From Deferribacteres bacterium (GTDB taxonomy: Bacteria > Thermosulfidibacterota > Thermosulfidibacteria > Thermosulfidibacterales > Thermosulfidibacteraceae): a stretch of 16,680 nt of DNA. Both the position numbers and the translations under genes were made by a program. The notes beneath the pieces were generated by a model. It was not told the DNA's origin, made no database searches, and was given only the letters and a program-made list of their open reading frames with translations. The stretch spans positions 1 to 16,680 of the forward strand of contig JAADEW010000029.1 of the NCBI GenBank assembly GCA_013153205.1. Direction: 5' to 3'. This document shows, one piece after another, positions 7,802 through 14,828 of this stretch; the first letter of the stretch is position 1, and each line of letters starts with the position of its first letter.

Positions 7802-9043
7802 TCACGGGTAAAACTCCTCTAAAAGCCTTTTGTATTTTTCGGGAAACATGTCCGACCACAGCTTTTTATACTCTATTACAGGCGCCAGCATTTCAGGAGC
7901 GGCCTTCAGCACGGGAAGGGTAAGGGAGGAGAAAAGGGCTTTAACGCCGTCACTCAGCGGAAGACTCTGGCCATCTTCCGGAGGTTCCATGGCTATCACT
8001 ATCAATGTAGTCATCAATTTGCCGCTTTTTAACTTCTTTATAAGGGCTTTGGTGAGCCTGACCAGATTTCCATAAAACTCCACACCTGCAAAGCTACCCA
8101 TCACTTCAAGAGCAAGTGAGATTCTCACAACATCAGCTTTTTTGAAGCCGTAGCCAAAGAAAACCCGCCCGTCCGTGCCTTCAACAAACTCTACCAGGTC
8201 GGCAATCCCCTGATTTATAAAAGAGGCCATATCTTCCGCGGTGTATCCCAAAACCTCATACAAGGGGAAGATTTCGTGCACCGTTTTTAAGGAGGTCTTG
8301 CTGGTAAGGGAGCTAAAAACAAACAAGGGCACTATCTTCTCGTAGGGAACCCCGAGAGCAAGCAAGAAGTCAGCAAGATGGGAAGGATAATCCCAGTCGT
8401 AGAGGTGTTTTTCCACCATCTTTTTATAGCCCTCAAAAAAGTTGTCCGTGGAACCAAACCAATCCGGAATTACTTCTTCTCTCAGGAATTTTGTTTCTCT
8501 ATCAAAAGAGCGAAGTGAGCTTTCTTTAAACATGTCATTGCTTAACACACAAATAAACTCGGCCAGCTCCTCCGGAAGAAACTCCTTCATCCTGTCGGAA
8601 AAGACCTTCTCCACCACATCAACAACCTCGTTAATCCTTGCCTGAGAGTTAACGAACAAATCCCACCAGTAAGTAGCCATGATTCTCCCCAAATCCATCA
8701 GGCACTTCTTAAGGCTCTCTCTGTCCATCTGGCTAACCCACTTTTTAGCAAAATCAACGGTTACCTCAGCCATCTCTCTACAGGGCGGCAGTTCATCGTC
8801 CTGCAGAGACTGAGAGTTTACGATTCCATACAAAGCGACAGCCGCCATCATACAGGGAACCGCCAGAGAAGGTCCTCCACCGGCGGCTTCAGCGTCTTCC
8901 AGAAAACTCTTCACCTCTTCAGCGTCTTTGCAGGAAATCAAAAAGAGATAAACAAACCCACTTTCAGGCACAGGTACACATATCGACATAAGTCGGTAAT
9001 TTAGCCTATCATACCTTTCCTTTAAGTTCACTTTAGGAACCAC
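7802..9043 (-). CDS. Unknown 413-residue soluble, mostly helical protein; shares the accessory promoter box
   Basis: I do not recognise a family. The 413-residue product has no signal peptide and no clear membrane segment; it is rich in amphipathic helix-like stretches and acidic overall, as in repeat or scaffold proteins, though I see no regular repeat. The start is GTG at 9043, chosen because AGGAGG lies seven bases upstream. Its own promoter-like box (9086-9111) lies between it and cas2, so it is a separate transcription unit running in the same direction, and it is the last leftward accessory gene before the convergent housekeeping operon. Sharing the box with the cas operon makes it a candidate partner in the same response; that link is inference. 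Five cysteines show no metal-binding spacing. Confidence 0.75.
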   Translation of the reverse strand: MVPKVNLKERYDRLNYRLMSICVPVPESGFVYLFLISCKDAEEVKSFLEDAEAAGGGPSLAVPCMMAAVALYGIVNSQSLQDDELPPCREMAEVTVDFAKKWVSQMDRESLKKCLMDLGRIMATYWWDLFVNSQARINEVVDVVEKVFSDRMKEFLPEELAEFICVLSNDMFKESSLRSFDRETKFLREEVIPDWFGSTDNFFEGYKKMVEKHLYDWDYPSHLADFLLALGVPYEKIVPLFVFSSLTSKTSLKTVHEIFPLYEVLGYTAEDMASFINQGIADLVEFVEGTDGRVFFGYGFKKADVVRISLALEVMGSFAGVEFYGNLVRLTKALIKKLKSGKLMTTLIVIAMEPPEDGQSLPLSDGVKALFSSLTLPVLKAAPEMLAPVIEYKKLWSDMFPEKYKRLLEEFYP

Positions 9044-9085
9044 TCAAACACCTCCTCAAATTTTTGATTTGTGTCTATAATAACA

Positions 9086-9111
9086 GACCTTACAAAGGAC
9101 AAAAAAGTGAC
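9086..9111 (-). promoter_or_regulatory. Accessory promoter box, copy 1 (in front of the 413-aa gene)
   Basis: On the minus strand GTCACTTTTT (9111-9102), 12 bases, then GGTC (9089-9086), followed by an AT-rich TGTTATTATAG. The second element ends 43 bases before the GTG start. This is the most divergent copy: CGTCAC rather than TGTCAC, and GGTC rather than AGTC. Spacing is identical to copies at 12898-12923, 13850-13875 and 16239-16264. Layout (17 bases between the TGTCAC-type and GTC-type elements) is like ECF sigma promoters. Confidence 0.75.
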
Positions 9112-9131
9112 GCCTGAAAGGGAAAAATTTG

Positions 9132-9413
9132 CTACACCACCACGACCTTTTCCTCTGAGGGGAGAAACCCTTCCTTACCCAGCCGCTCAATCTTTTTTAC
9201 ACAGGCATTGCAGAGGGTGTAGAAGTAGATTCTATCCTCCGGAGCTTTCAGAAATGGATTCAGCCTCCGCTTAAGCATATCGTATTCCTTCTCCGTCAGA
9301 AGGCATTCAAATACGCTTTTCTGAACCCTGTATCCGAAACCTTCAAGCACCTTGGCAATCTGATTTCTCGTTCTGTCGTCCGATATGTCATACGCCACCA
9401 CCACATACCTCAC
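9132..9413 (-). CDS. cas2: CRISPR-associated endonuclease Cas2
   Basis: A 93-residue Cas2 with the ferredoxin-like fold signature: MRYVVVAYDIS at the start with the conserved D9, and GYRVQKSVFECLL at 27-39. Cas2 forms the dimer that bridges two Cas1 dimers in the spacer-integration complex; nuclease activity is not required in the systems studied. The start is GTG at 9413, five bases after the cas1 stop, and the gene ends the leftward PIN-CAPP-cas1-cas2 operon. Length and sequence are ordinary with no fusion. No rho-independent terminator is visible downstream before the next promoter box, so some readthrough into the 413-aa gene is possible. Confidence 0.97.
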   Translation of the reverse strand: MRYVVVAYDISDDRTRNQIAKVLEGFGYRVQKSVFECLLTEKEYDMLKRRLNPFLKAPEDRIYFYTLCNACVKKIERLGKEGFLPSEEKVVVV

Positions 9414-9418
9414 GGCAC

Positions 9419-10426
9419 CTACCCCCAGAGAAAAGGCTGATACTCAGCGGAACCGAGTATGTGTCGCGCCATAAGCCTTGCCTGATTGAGGATTATCTCT
9501 TTAAGCGGATAAACCTTATCGTCGGAATAGAGATACTTTTCCTCCAGCACCTCTCCAAAGTGCTTGACAAACTTTCTGAATCCCGTTCGGGTCAGCATCA
9601 CGGGCAGTCCCCCATCTTCTCCGGCACTGGCGAACTCAAAGTCGGCTTTGCTTATATACCTGCGGTTGATGAGCCTCACCACCATAGCGTCAACGGCAAA
9701 CCGAAACTCCTCCAGTATGTCCAGCACCAGAGAAGGCTTTCCGTTTTCAAGCTCGTGCAGAGACCCCACGTATGGGTCCATACCCACCAGATTCACGGCT
9801 CCCTCCACCCTGTTCATCATGAGGGTGTAGCCGAGGCTCAACAGCGCGTTCACCTCGTCCATGGGAGGGTGTTTGGTTCTTCTGGAAAATTTGAAGTCCT
9901 CGTTCTTTATAAGCGCTCCAAACACGGAAAAATACACGGCAGAAGCCCTTCCCTCCACTCCCCTCACGGAGGAAACCTCTTCCCTGTCGGGCAAAGTGGT
10001 TATAAGGGCTTTAAGCTCCTTGACAGCCTTTGATATGTCGGGATTTTTAAGTTTGTAGTTATATCTGATTAGAAGCCTCAACATGTTGTGGACTTTGCCG
10101 TAAACATGCTTTCTGGACAGCTCAAGGGTGAAAGAGGGGTCGCAGAACCTGAGGCACTGTTCCATCCTCAACACCACATTAGACCCGAGCACCCCCACGA
10201 GCCTTCCCCTGTATCTACCGCTGTAACCGGTGAATACCACATCTATACCCCTGTCCAGACACTCCTCCACCACACCAGCCGTAAGGGTAACATTGCCCAC
10301 CACCACAATTTGCGTTATGTCTTTCAGAAGCAGACGCTCCACCACCTCGCCGCTCTTCAGGATTTCCAGACCACCCCTTTTTTTCCTGACCACACTACCC
10401 TGCAGGGTTATGTAAACCGTTTTCAC
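9419..10426 (-). CDS. cas1: CRISPR-associated integrase Cas1
   Basis: A 335-residue Cas1, the metal-dependent integrase that inserts new spacers. The N-terminal beta domain contains VVVGNVTLTAGVVEECLDRGIDVVF (about 41-65). Active-site candidates are all present: E158 in RGVEGRAS, H224 in GSLHELENGKPSL, and D236 with E239 in LDILEEFR. The C-terminal SAEYQPFLW is typical. There is no reverse-transcriptase fusion, unlike many Cas1 proteins found next to primase-polymerases. The start is GTG at 10426, four bases after the CAPP stop; only weak ribosome-binding sequence (AGAGG) lies inside the CAPP tail, suggesting coupling. Subtype is not assignable from Cas1 by eye; it resembles Cas1 of type I/III systems. 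Confidence 0.97.
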   Translation of the reverse strand: MKTVYITLQGSVVRKKRGGLEILKSGEVVERLLLKDITQIVVVGNVTLTAGVVEECLDRGIDVVFTGYSGRYRGRLVGVLGSNVVLRMEQCLRFCDPSFTLELSRKHVYGKVHNMLRLLIRYNYKLKNPDISKAVKELKALITTLPDREEVSSVRGVEGRASAVYFSVFGALIKNEDFKFSRRTKHPPMDEVNALLSLGYTLMMNRVEGAVNLVGMDPYVGSLHELENGKPSLVLDILEEFRFAVDAMVVRLINRRYISKADFEFASAGEDGGLPVMLTRTGFRKFVKHFGEVLEEKYLYSDDKVYPLKEIILNQARLMARHILGSAEYQPFLWG

Positions 10427-10430
10427 CTTT

Positions 10431-12104
10431 TTATACCTCTAACACAAAGGTCTTCCTCCCGTCTTTGTCTATCATCCTGACGACCCCTACTGCGGTTCTA
10501 ACGCACTCCACTCCGGACTCTTCAAAAAACTTCAACAGCTCACCCTCCACCTCCCCTATTTTATGCTGAATCACGCCCACCTGCTCTTTAAGCCGTATGT
10601 ATTCGGTTATAAGCCCCTGTATGTCTTTCGGACCTTTAAACTCTTTTACGGCAAAGTTGATGGGGGAAGGATACCTGTGGACCTCGGAAAACTCGCAACT
10701 GCAGAAATCCCAGCTCAACCCGAGCTTCTTTCTGATTTTGGAACAGCTCATGGGGTATCCATTAAGCCTGTTTTTAAGCCTGCAGTCTTCCGGCACCCTG
10801 CCGTTTGCGTCAAACAGAAAGTTGACTATTCTGTTTCCGCTGGTGAGGTTGCCGAGGGTGTAGGTGATAACGCTTATCTCCTCTTCGGTAAGCTCCTGTC
10901 CGGAAACCGCCTTGTTTACCAGCTCGTTGAGGACCTTACAGTTGTTTACCACACTTATAAACTCGGTGTCTTTAAAGGGGGTGAAGTCCTCTTCCGGTTC
11001 CGCGTCCTCTTTCTCATCTTGAGCCTCGCTCATTACGGGAGCCTGAATGTCAAAAGGCACAGCTATTACCCGGGGAAGGCTTGTTTTCTCCACGCTGAGC
11101 AGAAACTCCAGAGGCTGTTCAACCGTGGTTCCGTCGTCGTTGAGGAAACAGCTCCGGATGCCGGTCTTCCTGTGAATGCCCAGCGGCAGTTTTATGAGAT
11201 TGCCGTATCCGTTCTGCTTCACGAAAGGCTGTCTCGGGAAAAAGTCCACATGCAGAAAGTGGGGCACCTCGACATCTGACAGAAGGGACTTGCAGAAGTC
11301 AAACGCTTCCCGGCAGGGAGTGGACTTATTCAGAAAGACCCACAGGTGTATCCCCTTAGCGCCGCTGTATTCAAGATACGACGGCATTCCGAGCTGGCTC
11401 AGCTTCCTCTTTATCACCCCGGCAAAGTCAAGAATTTCGTGGAACAGGTCTGACCCCACCACCACGGGTTCTTTAAACAGGTGTTTCTTAACATCCACAT
11501 CAAAGGCTATCAGCTTCACCGTGTTGTTTCTTCTCACCACATAAATCCCCACGGTCTCCTCGCCTTTCAAGTGTTTCATGAGAACGGAAGCGGAAAGGTT
11601 CCTCTCAACGGGAATGTATCCCACCTCACCATCGGGGAAAATCCACTGTTTGGCGAACACCCCTTCTCTGCCGGGAAAGAGGTCCAGCATAAGCTTTGCC
11701 AGCTCACCGCCGCAGGTTTCATCAGCGCAGGTGCTCAACCTTCTGATTTTAGCTTTAAACCTCGCCGCCCCCGTGTTCTCAAGCCCACTTCCGTAAACCT
11801 GCACGGACTCGCCCACCCTTCCGCATACTTCATACAGCTCTCCCAACCGGCAGTAGTAATCCGGATTTCCGGGGTCAATCTCTATCAGCTCCTTAAGAAT
11901 ACGCTCCGCAAGAAGCGAATCCCCTTTCTCCTCTGCCTCATCCAGTGCACGCTTCAAAACCTCACACGCCTTCTCCCTCAAACCTTCTGCAACGAGGTTT
12001 TGAGCCCGCTTTATAACATCCTCAAGGCTTTCTTTGTTATCCCCGGCGGAGCCGGGGACGAAAACGCTCCTGAGGTCTTCCAGTATGTTCTTAATCTTCC
12101 TCAT
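10431..12104 (-). CDS. CRISPR-associated primase-polymerase (CAPP; archaeo-eukaryotic primase family)
   Basis: A 557-residue AEP-superfamily primase-polymerase directly upstream of cas1-cas2. The start is ATG 12104, which has GGAGGGG seven bases upstream; an in-frame ATG at 12155 would overlap the previous gene. Order: helical, TPR-like N-terminus (about 24-110); AEP catalytic domain (about 145-350) with metal-binding D202/D204 (FDVDVKKH), SGAKGIHLWVF (247-257, H253), D287 and GNLIKLPLGIHRKTG (301-315); PriL/TOTE-like Cys domain (C389, C441, C454, C468, C470; PMSCSKIR, CSCEF); C-terminal coiled coil (about 500-530). CAPPs beside Cas1-Cas2 have been described as primase-polymerases implicated in spacer acquisition. 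All catalytic motifs are intact. Functional assignment is by family; the substrate here is unknown. Confidence 0.88.
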   Translation of the reverse strand: MRKIKNILEDLRSVFVPGSAGDNKESLEDVIKRAQNLVAEGLREKACEVLKRALDEAEEKGDSLLAERILKELIEIDPGNPDYYCRLGELYEVCGRVGESVQVYGSGLENTGAARFKAKIRRLSTCADETCGGELAKLMLDLFPGREGVFAKQWIFPDGEVGYIPVERNLSASVLMKHLKGEETVGIYVVRRNNTVKLIAFDVDVKKHLFKEPVVVGSDLFHEILDFAGVIKRKLSQLGMPSYLEYSGAKGIHLWVFLNKSTPCREAFDFCKSLLSDVEVPHFLHVDFFPRQPFVKQNGYGNLIKLPLGIHRKTGIRSCFLNDDGTTVEQPLEFLLSVEKTSLPRVIAVPFDIQAPVMSEAQDEKEDAEPEEDFTPFKDTEFISVVNNCKVLNELVNKAVSGQELTEEEISVITYTLGNLTSGNRIVNFLFDANGRVPEDCRLKNRLNGYPMSCSKIRKKLGLSWDFCSCEFSEVHRYPSPINFAVKEFKGPKDIQGLITEYIRLKEQVGVIQHKIGEVEGELLKFFEESGVECVRTAVGVVRMIDKDGRKTFVLEV

Positions 12105-12126
12105 CTTACCCCTCCTTTCCGCAACT

Positions 12127-12855
12127 TTAGAGAGGCTGTGTGACATGGTAGTCAAGGCAGGTTACCTTCACCCTTGAACCGTTGCCCAAGCTCTTCCTCA
12201 GATACCGCATAACGCTGGCATCTCTGACCACTGCTCCAACTGCGCTTTTTCTGGATAGGAAGCCCATCTCTCTTGCCATCTTTATGGGAACCTCTATCAG
12301 TCTCCTGTCGTTGGTGAAGATAACGAACGGCTGACCGGAAGCGAGCCTCAACCCAATTAGCGAAGCGATTGCCAGGTCGTCCTCCTTTTCTATCTTGGTG
12401 TTTCCGTTGTTCTTTCTGTTCACCATCACGGGAATGGGGATTATTCCATCGGGTATGTATAACTTCCTCTCGCTCAGCCGCTTGCTCAGGTAAGAGCTGA
12501 ACTTTTCCCACCATTCGCTGTTGTAAACCTCAAGAAGTTCCTTCAACCCGTTTGCCCTTTCCTTCAGTTTCTCCAGTTCCTCGTAATTTACGGTCTCCGT
12601 TTTGAACATTGAGAAAAAGCCGCCGCTTCCTCTTTTCTTCTGGTTGAGGGAAGCAATCTCATTCGTTATCTGGGTGTATTTCTGTCTCAGGCTGGACAAA
12701 TCTCCTCTTGCTCCGTGAACTATAACCAGACAGCTCACCTTAGCCCCGAAAAGCCTTCTTGCCACCCCGATGCACTTAAGGACCGAATTGGACATCGCTT
12801 CAAAGTTCTTCTTGTCGGTGTAAGCTAAGTTAAGCCCGTCAATAATTATTTCCAC
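12127..12855 (-). CDS. PIN/NYN-like predicted nuclease with coiled-coil insertion, first gene of the cas operon
   Basis: A 242-residue protein with a split PIN/NYN-like fold. The N-terminus IIIDGLNLAY supplies D6 and N9; the distal half has EKEDDLAIASLIG (D159, D160) and VIFTNDRRL (T181, N182, D183), the typical acidic cluster of metal-dependent PIN-type nucleases. Between them (about 52-130) is a charged coiled-coil-like segment rich in Lys/Glu with a Gly/Phe-rich turn near 77-84, so the domain carries a long insertion. The start is GTG 12855 with AGGAGG seven bases upstream. It lies 22 bases before CAPP, in one unit with CAPP, cas1 and cas2, behind promoter box 2. Nuclease activity and a role in making or trimming spacer substrates are inference; toxin-like RNase is the alternative. 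Confidence 0.72.
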   Translation of the reverse strand: MEIIIDGLNLAYTDKKNFEAMSNSVLKCIGVARRLFGAKVSCLVIVHGARGDLSSLRQKYTQITNEIASLNQKKRGSGGFFSMFKTETVNYEELEKLKERANGLKELLEVYNSEWWEKFSSYLSKRLSERKLYIPDGIIPIPVMVNRKNNGNTKIEKEDDLAIASLIGLRLASGQPFVIFTNDRRLIEVPIKMAREMGFLSRKSAVGAVVRDASVMRYLRKSLGNGSRVKVTCLDYHVTQPL

Positions 12856-12897
12856 TTTCGCACCTCCTCTTTAATTTTTCCTTTCACACTGACTATT

Positions 12898-12923
12898 GAC
12901 TCCACTTTTCCGCAAAAAGTGAC
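12898..12923 (-). promoter_or_regulatory. Accessory promoter box, copy 2 (in front of the PIN-CAPP-cas1-cas2 operon)
   Basis: Minus strand: TGTCACTTTTT starting at 12924, 12 bases after the T-run, then AGTC (12901-12898). The GTG start is 43 bases beyond. Directly upstream is an AT-rich palindrome GATTTTTAAAATC (12927-12939), which could act as an UP element or operator. Same spacing as the three other copies. Confidence 0.8.
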
Positions 12924-13041
12924 ACGATTTTTAAAATCCGCAGCCGAACGGGCAAAAAAGATACCCCACGAAAAACACGCACCGCACGCTGACCTCATCA
13001 TTCCGAAGGCTCCTTCTGACCCCACGAGAAACACTGACGCC

Positions 13042-13809
13042 CTATCCACCGCAGTAGCCCATAAGAAAGAGCAGGGTCAGGATTATAGTCTGGGTGAGAA
13101 GGCTTCCCCAGTCTATCCCGTTGGGGTAGGACACGCTCCAGTTCCAGCCTCCGTCCACCGGCACTTCCACCTCTTTAAGCTCAATTCTCTTTCTCTTCCT
13201 CGCTTCCTTCTTCAGTATTTCCAGCTTTTTCCACACATCATCAGGCGCGGGAGGTGTTTTCTGCAAAAGGCCGGGAACATACTTGAAGAACTCCTGGTAG
13301 CCGAACCCGGGAACCATAAGTATTCCGGAGCCTTCCCTTACGAAAGCAATGGGGAGAACACCCCTTCCTCCGAATCCCATGTATGCAAGATACCACAGGA
13401 GCTTGTCGCTTCTAAACTCGGGGAACCACTCACACATGATTACCATGCGCCTTTCGAACTCAAAGAAGTAGAAGTAGGCGTTGTTAATGTTGACCTTACC
13501 TTTGTAGTTAAATCCTGCCTCTTTCCCCACACCGCACAGGTTCGCCCTGAAGCTGTCGGTGGAATGCCGCATAAACGAAAGCACGTAAAATGCGTAAAAG
13601 CACCAGAAGAGGAAGAAGGCTTTACCCAGCCCATCCCAGGCATCAATATTGGAAGGTGACCCGAACCCTGCAATAAATCCTGCCACCGCTGCCGCCACTG
13701 CACACGCGGGATGGTAGGAGTTGCTCCTGAACTTCCAGGGTGCCTTTTCCTTCCGGGTCACGAGCTTTGCCGCGCGGGATTTAAGATTGCGTGCGGTTTT
13801 TGTTCCCAC
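13042..13809 (-). CDS. Unknown membrane protein with three predicted transmembrane segments
   Basis: A 255-residue protein I cannot assign to a family. The first 33 residues are strongly basic (many Lys/Arg), then hydrophobic segments at about 34-50 and 62-80 form a hairpin, and a last segment lies at about 237-253 just before the C-terminus (GYCGG). The middle (85-235) is a large hydrophilic region with aromatic-rich stretches (AYFYFFEFER) and a basic KKEARKRKR helix near 200-208. The start is GTG 13809 with a GAGGTGAGG ribosome-binding region just upstream. Its own promoter box (13850-13875) and 186 bases to the next gene make it a single-gene unit. Topology suggests the middle domain faces the cytoplasm, but that is not certain. 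Confidence 0.75.
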   Translation of the reverse strand: MGTKTARNLKSRAAKLVTRKEKAPWKFRSNSYHPACAVAAAVAGFIAGFGSPSNIDAWDGLGKAFFLFWCFYAFYVLSFMRHSTDSFRANLCGVGKEAGFNYKGKVNINNAYFYFFEFERRMVIMCEWFPEFRSDKLLWYLAYMGFGGRGVLPIAFVREGSGILMVPGFGYQEFFKYVPGLLQKTPPAPDDVWKKLEILKKEARKRKRIELKEVEVPVDGGWNWSVSYPNGIDWGSLLTQTIILTLLFLMGYCGG

Positions 13810-13849
13810 ACCTCACCTCACCGCTGTTTTTCTGAATCCACATGATTAA

Positions 13850-13875
13850 GACTTGAGGTAGAGGGAAAAAGTGAC
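13850..13875 (-). promoter_or_regulatory. Accessory promoter box, copy 3 (in front of the membrane-protein gene)
   Basis: Minus strand: TGTCACTTTTT (13876-13866), 12 bases, AGTC (13853-13850), then TTAATC. The GTG start is 41 bases beyond. Upstream is an A/T run (GAGTTTAAAAAC), as in copy 2. The spacing of the two elements is the same as in the other three copies. Confidence 0.8.
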
Positions 13876-13910
13876 AGCTGTTTTTAAACTCTAAAAGGCA
13901 AACCCATCCG

Positions 13911-14675
13911 CTAAAAACCTACCCACCCGTGCCTGCTACTCAAATTCGGCAGTTTCGGGCGCTCTTCTTCCACAAAGTCCTCGGCATCATCGGTATATTC
14001 CTCAAACAGGAAATCTATTCCCGAATGTTCCTTTAAAAGCTCCTTTTCCTGCTGTTTCTGCTTGAGCTCTTTGTTGACCCTGATAATCCTGTAAATTCCA
14101 CCCACAGCAAGCCCCACCATAAACCCTGCCATGTGCGCTTCAAATCCCACCGCCACCGCATAAGGCGAGGTCATAATGATTAAAGTGGCAACTATTTGAA
14201 CCAACAGCCAAGGTATCAGCGCAATCAGCGGCGAGGTCCTTACAGGAATGACCCCGAGAAGGACCAGTGCCGAATCGCCATCCCTCATGCCAATTATGTA
14301 AAGCCCTATAACGCCGGATACAGCGGCACTTGCACCCACAACCGACATGTCGATACTGCCCCTCAAGACAACCGAGGCAAAAGCCCCTATCAACCCTGCG
14401 GCAAAGTAGGTTAACCCCGTGAGGAGAGAACCGTAAACACTCTCCGCCGCAAATCCGAAGGAAGCAAGGTAAAGCATGTTGAACAAAATGTGGGCGTCAT
14501 TTGCGTGAAGGAACATGTAGGTGAAAGCCGCTTTCAAACTGGGATGCGAAAGGTAAAAGGCGAATCTGTTAATTATCTCTTTATTCTGAACGCCTAAATA
14601 CACCACACCACATGCGGCTATCATCGTCACGGTGAACCAGGGCATTTTAGGTTTTTCCGGAAACACTATTATCAC
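13911..14675 (-). CDS. Rhomboid-family intramembrane serine protease
   Basis: A 254-residue polytopic membrane protein with the rhomboid signature: first segment near 13-28, then YMFLHANDAHILFNMLYL (53-70) with H62 and N66 of the HxxxN oxyanion motif, VVGASAAVSGVIG (112-124) with nucleophile S116 in GASA, and GFEAHMAGFMVGLAVGG (177-193) with catalytic H181. About six membrane segments, then a long charged cytoplasmic tail (200-254) with coiled-coil character. Rhomboids cleave membrane-anchored substrates within or near the bilayer; the two neighbouring exported proteins are conceivable substrates but nothing shows it. Start GTG 14675 with GAGGGAG upstream. No copy of the shared box precedes it; 235 bases separate it from the upstream gene. 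Confidence 0.93.
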   Translation of the reverse strand: MIIVFPEKPKMPWFTVTMIAACGVVYLGVQNKEIINRFAFYLSHPSLKAAFTYMFLHANDAHILFNMLYLASFGFAAESVYGSLLTGLTYFAAGLIGAFASVVLRGSIDMSVVGASAAVSGVIGLYIIGMRDGDSALVLLGVIPVRTSPLIALIPWLLVQIVATLIIMTSPYAVAVGFEAHMAGFMVGLAVGGIYRIIRVNKELKQKQQEKELLKEHSGIDFLFEEYTDDAEDFVEEERPKLPNLSSRHGWVGF

Positions 14676-14790
14676 GGTTCTCCCTCTTTAAAGATTTAAC
14701 CGCTTACCACCGCAACGAGGCTTTCACCGCGGTTAAGCACAACCAGCCCCTCAGTCTCCAGATTAGAGGAGGTGCGGTGTAAGACAAATG

Positions 14791-14826
14791 GTTCCGTAAC
14801 CTCAAAATCCAAAAGCTTCTATGCGG
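14791..14826 (+). repeat. Isolated CRISPR-repeat-like sequence
   Basis: The first 14 bases, GTTCCGTAACCTCA, are identical to the 5' end of the CRISPR repeat at 16573 and 16646; over the full 36 bases about 25 match, including AGC and the CATNN-like end in register. It stands alone in the intergenic region before the rhomboid gene, 1.7 kb from the array, with no second copy one period away on either side. It may be a decayed repeat from a former array, or a crRNA-like regulatory RNA element. The identity is seen directly; the origin is inference. Confidence 0.6.
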
Positions 14827-14828
14827 TT

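Noticed and set aside
12105..12155. CAPP start at ATG 12155
   Set aside because: It would overlap the PIN-like gene by 29 bases without a good ribosome-binding site; ATG 12104 has GGAGGGG upstream.
12846..13049. 67-codon minus-strand open frame across the intergenic gap before the PIN-like gene
   Set aside because: It runs through promoter box 2, overlaps both neighbouring genes, and has no recognisable features.
12919..13659. 246-codon plus-strand open frame opposite the membrane-protein gene
   Set aside because: Mirror frame; the minus-strand product has sensible membrane segments, a ribosome-binding site and a promoter box, this one has none.
14702..14737. Possible second degenerate CRISPR repeat upstream of the repeat-like element (GAGGCTTTCACC)
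   Set aside because: Fewer than half of 36 positions match and the spacing (89 bases) does not fit the 71-73 base period.
14791..14826. tracrRNA anti-repeat of a type II or V system
   Set aside because: The match is in the same orientation as the repeat rather than a separate anti-repeat next to Cas9/Cas12, and no such effector or terminator-ended small RNA is in view.
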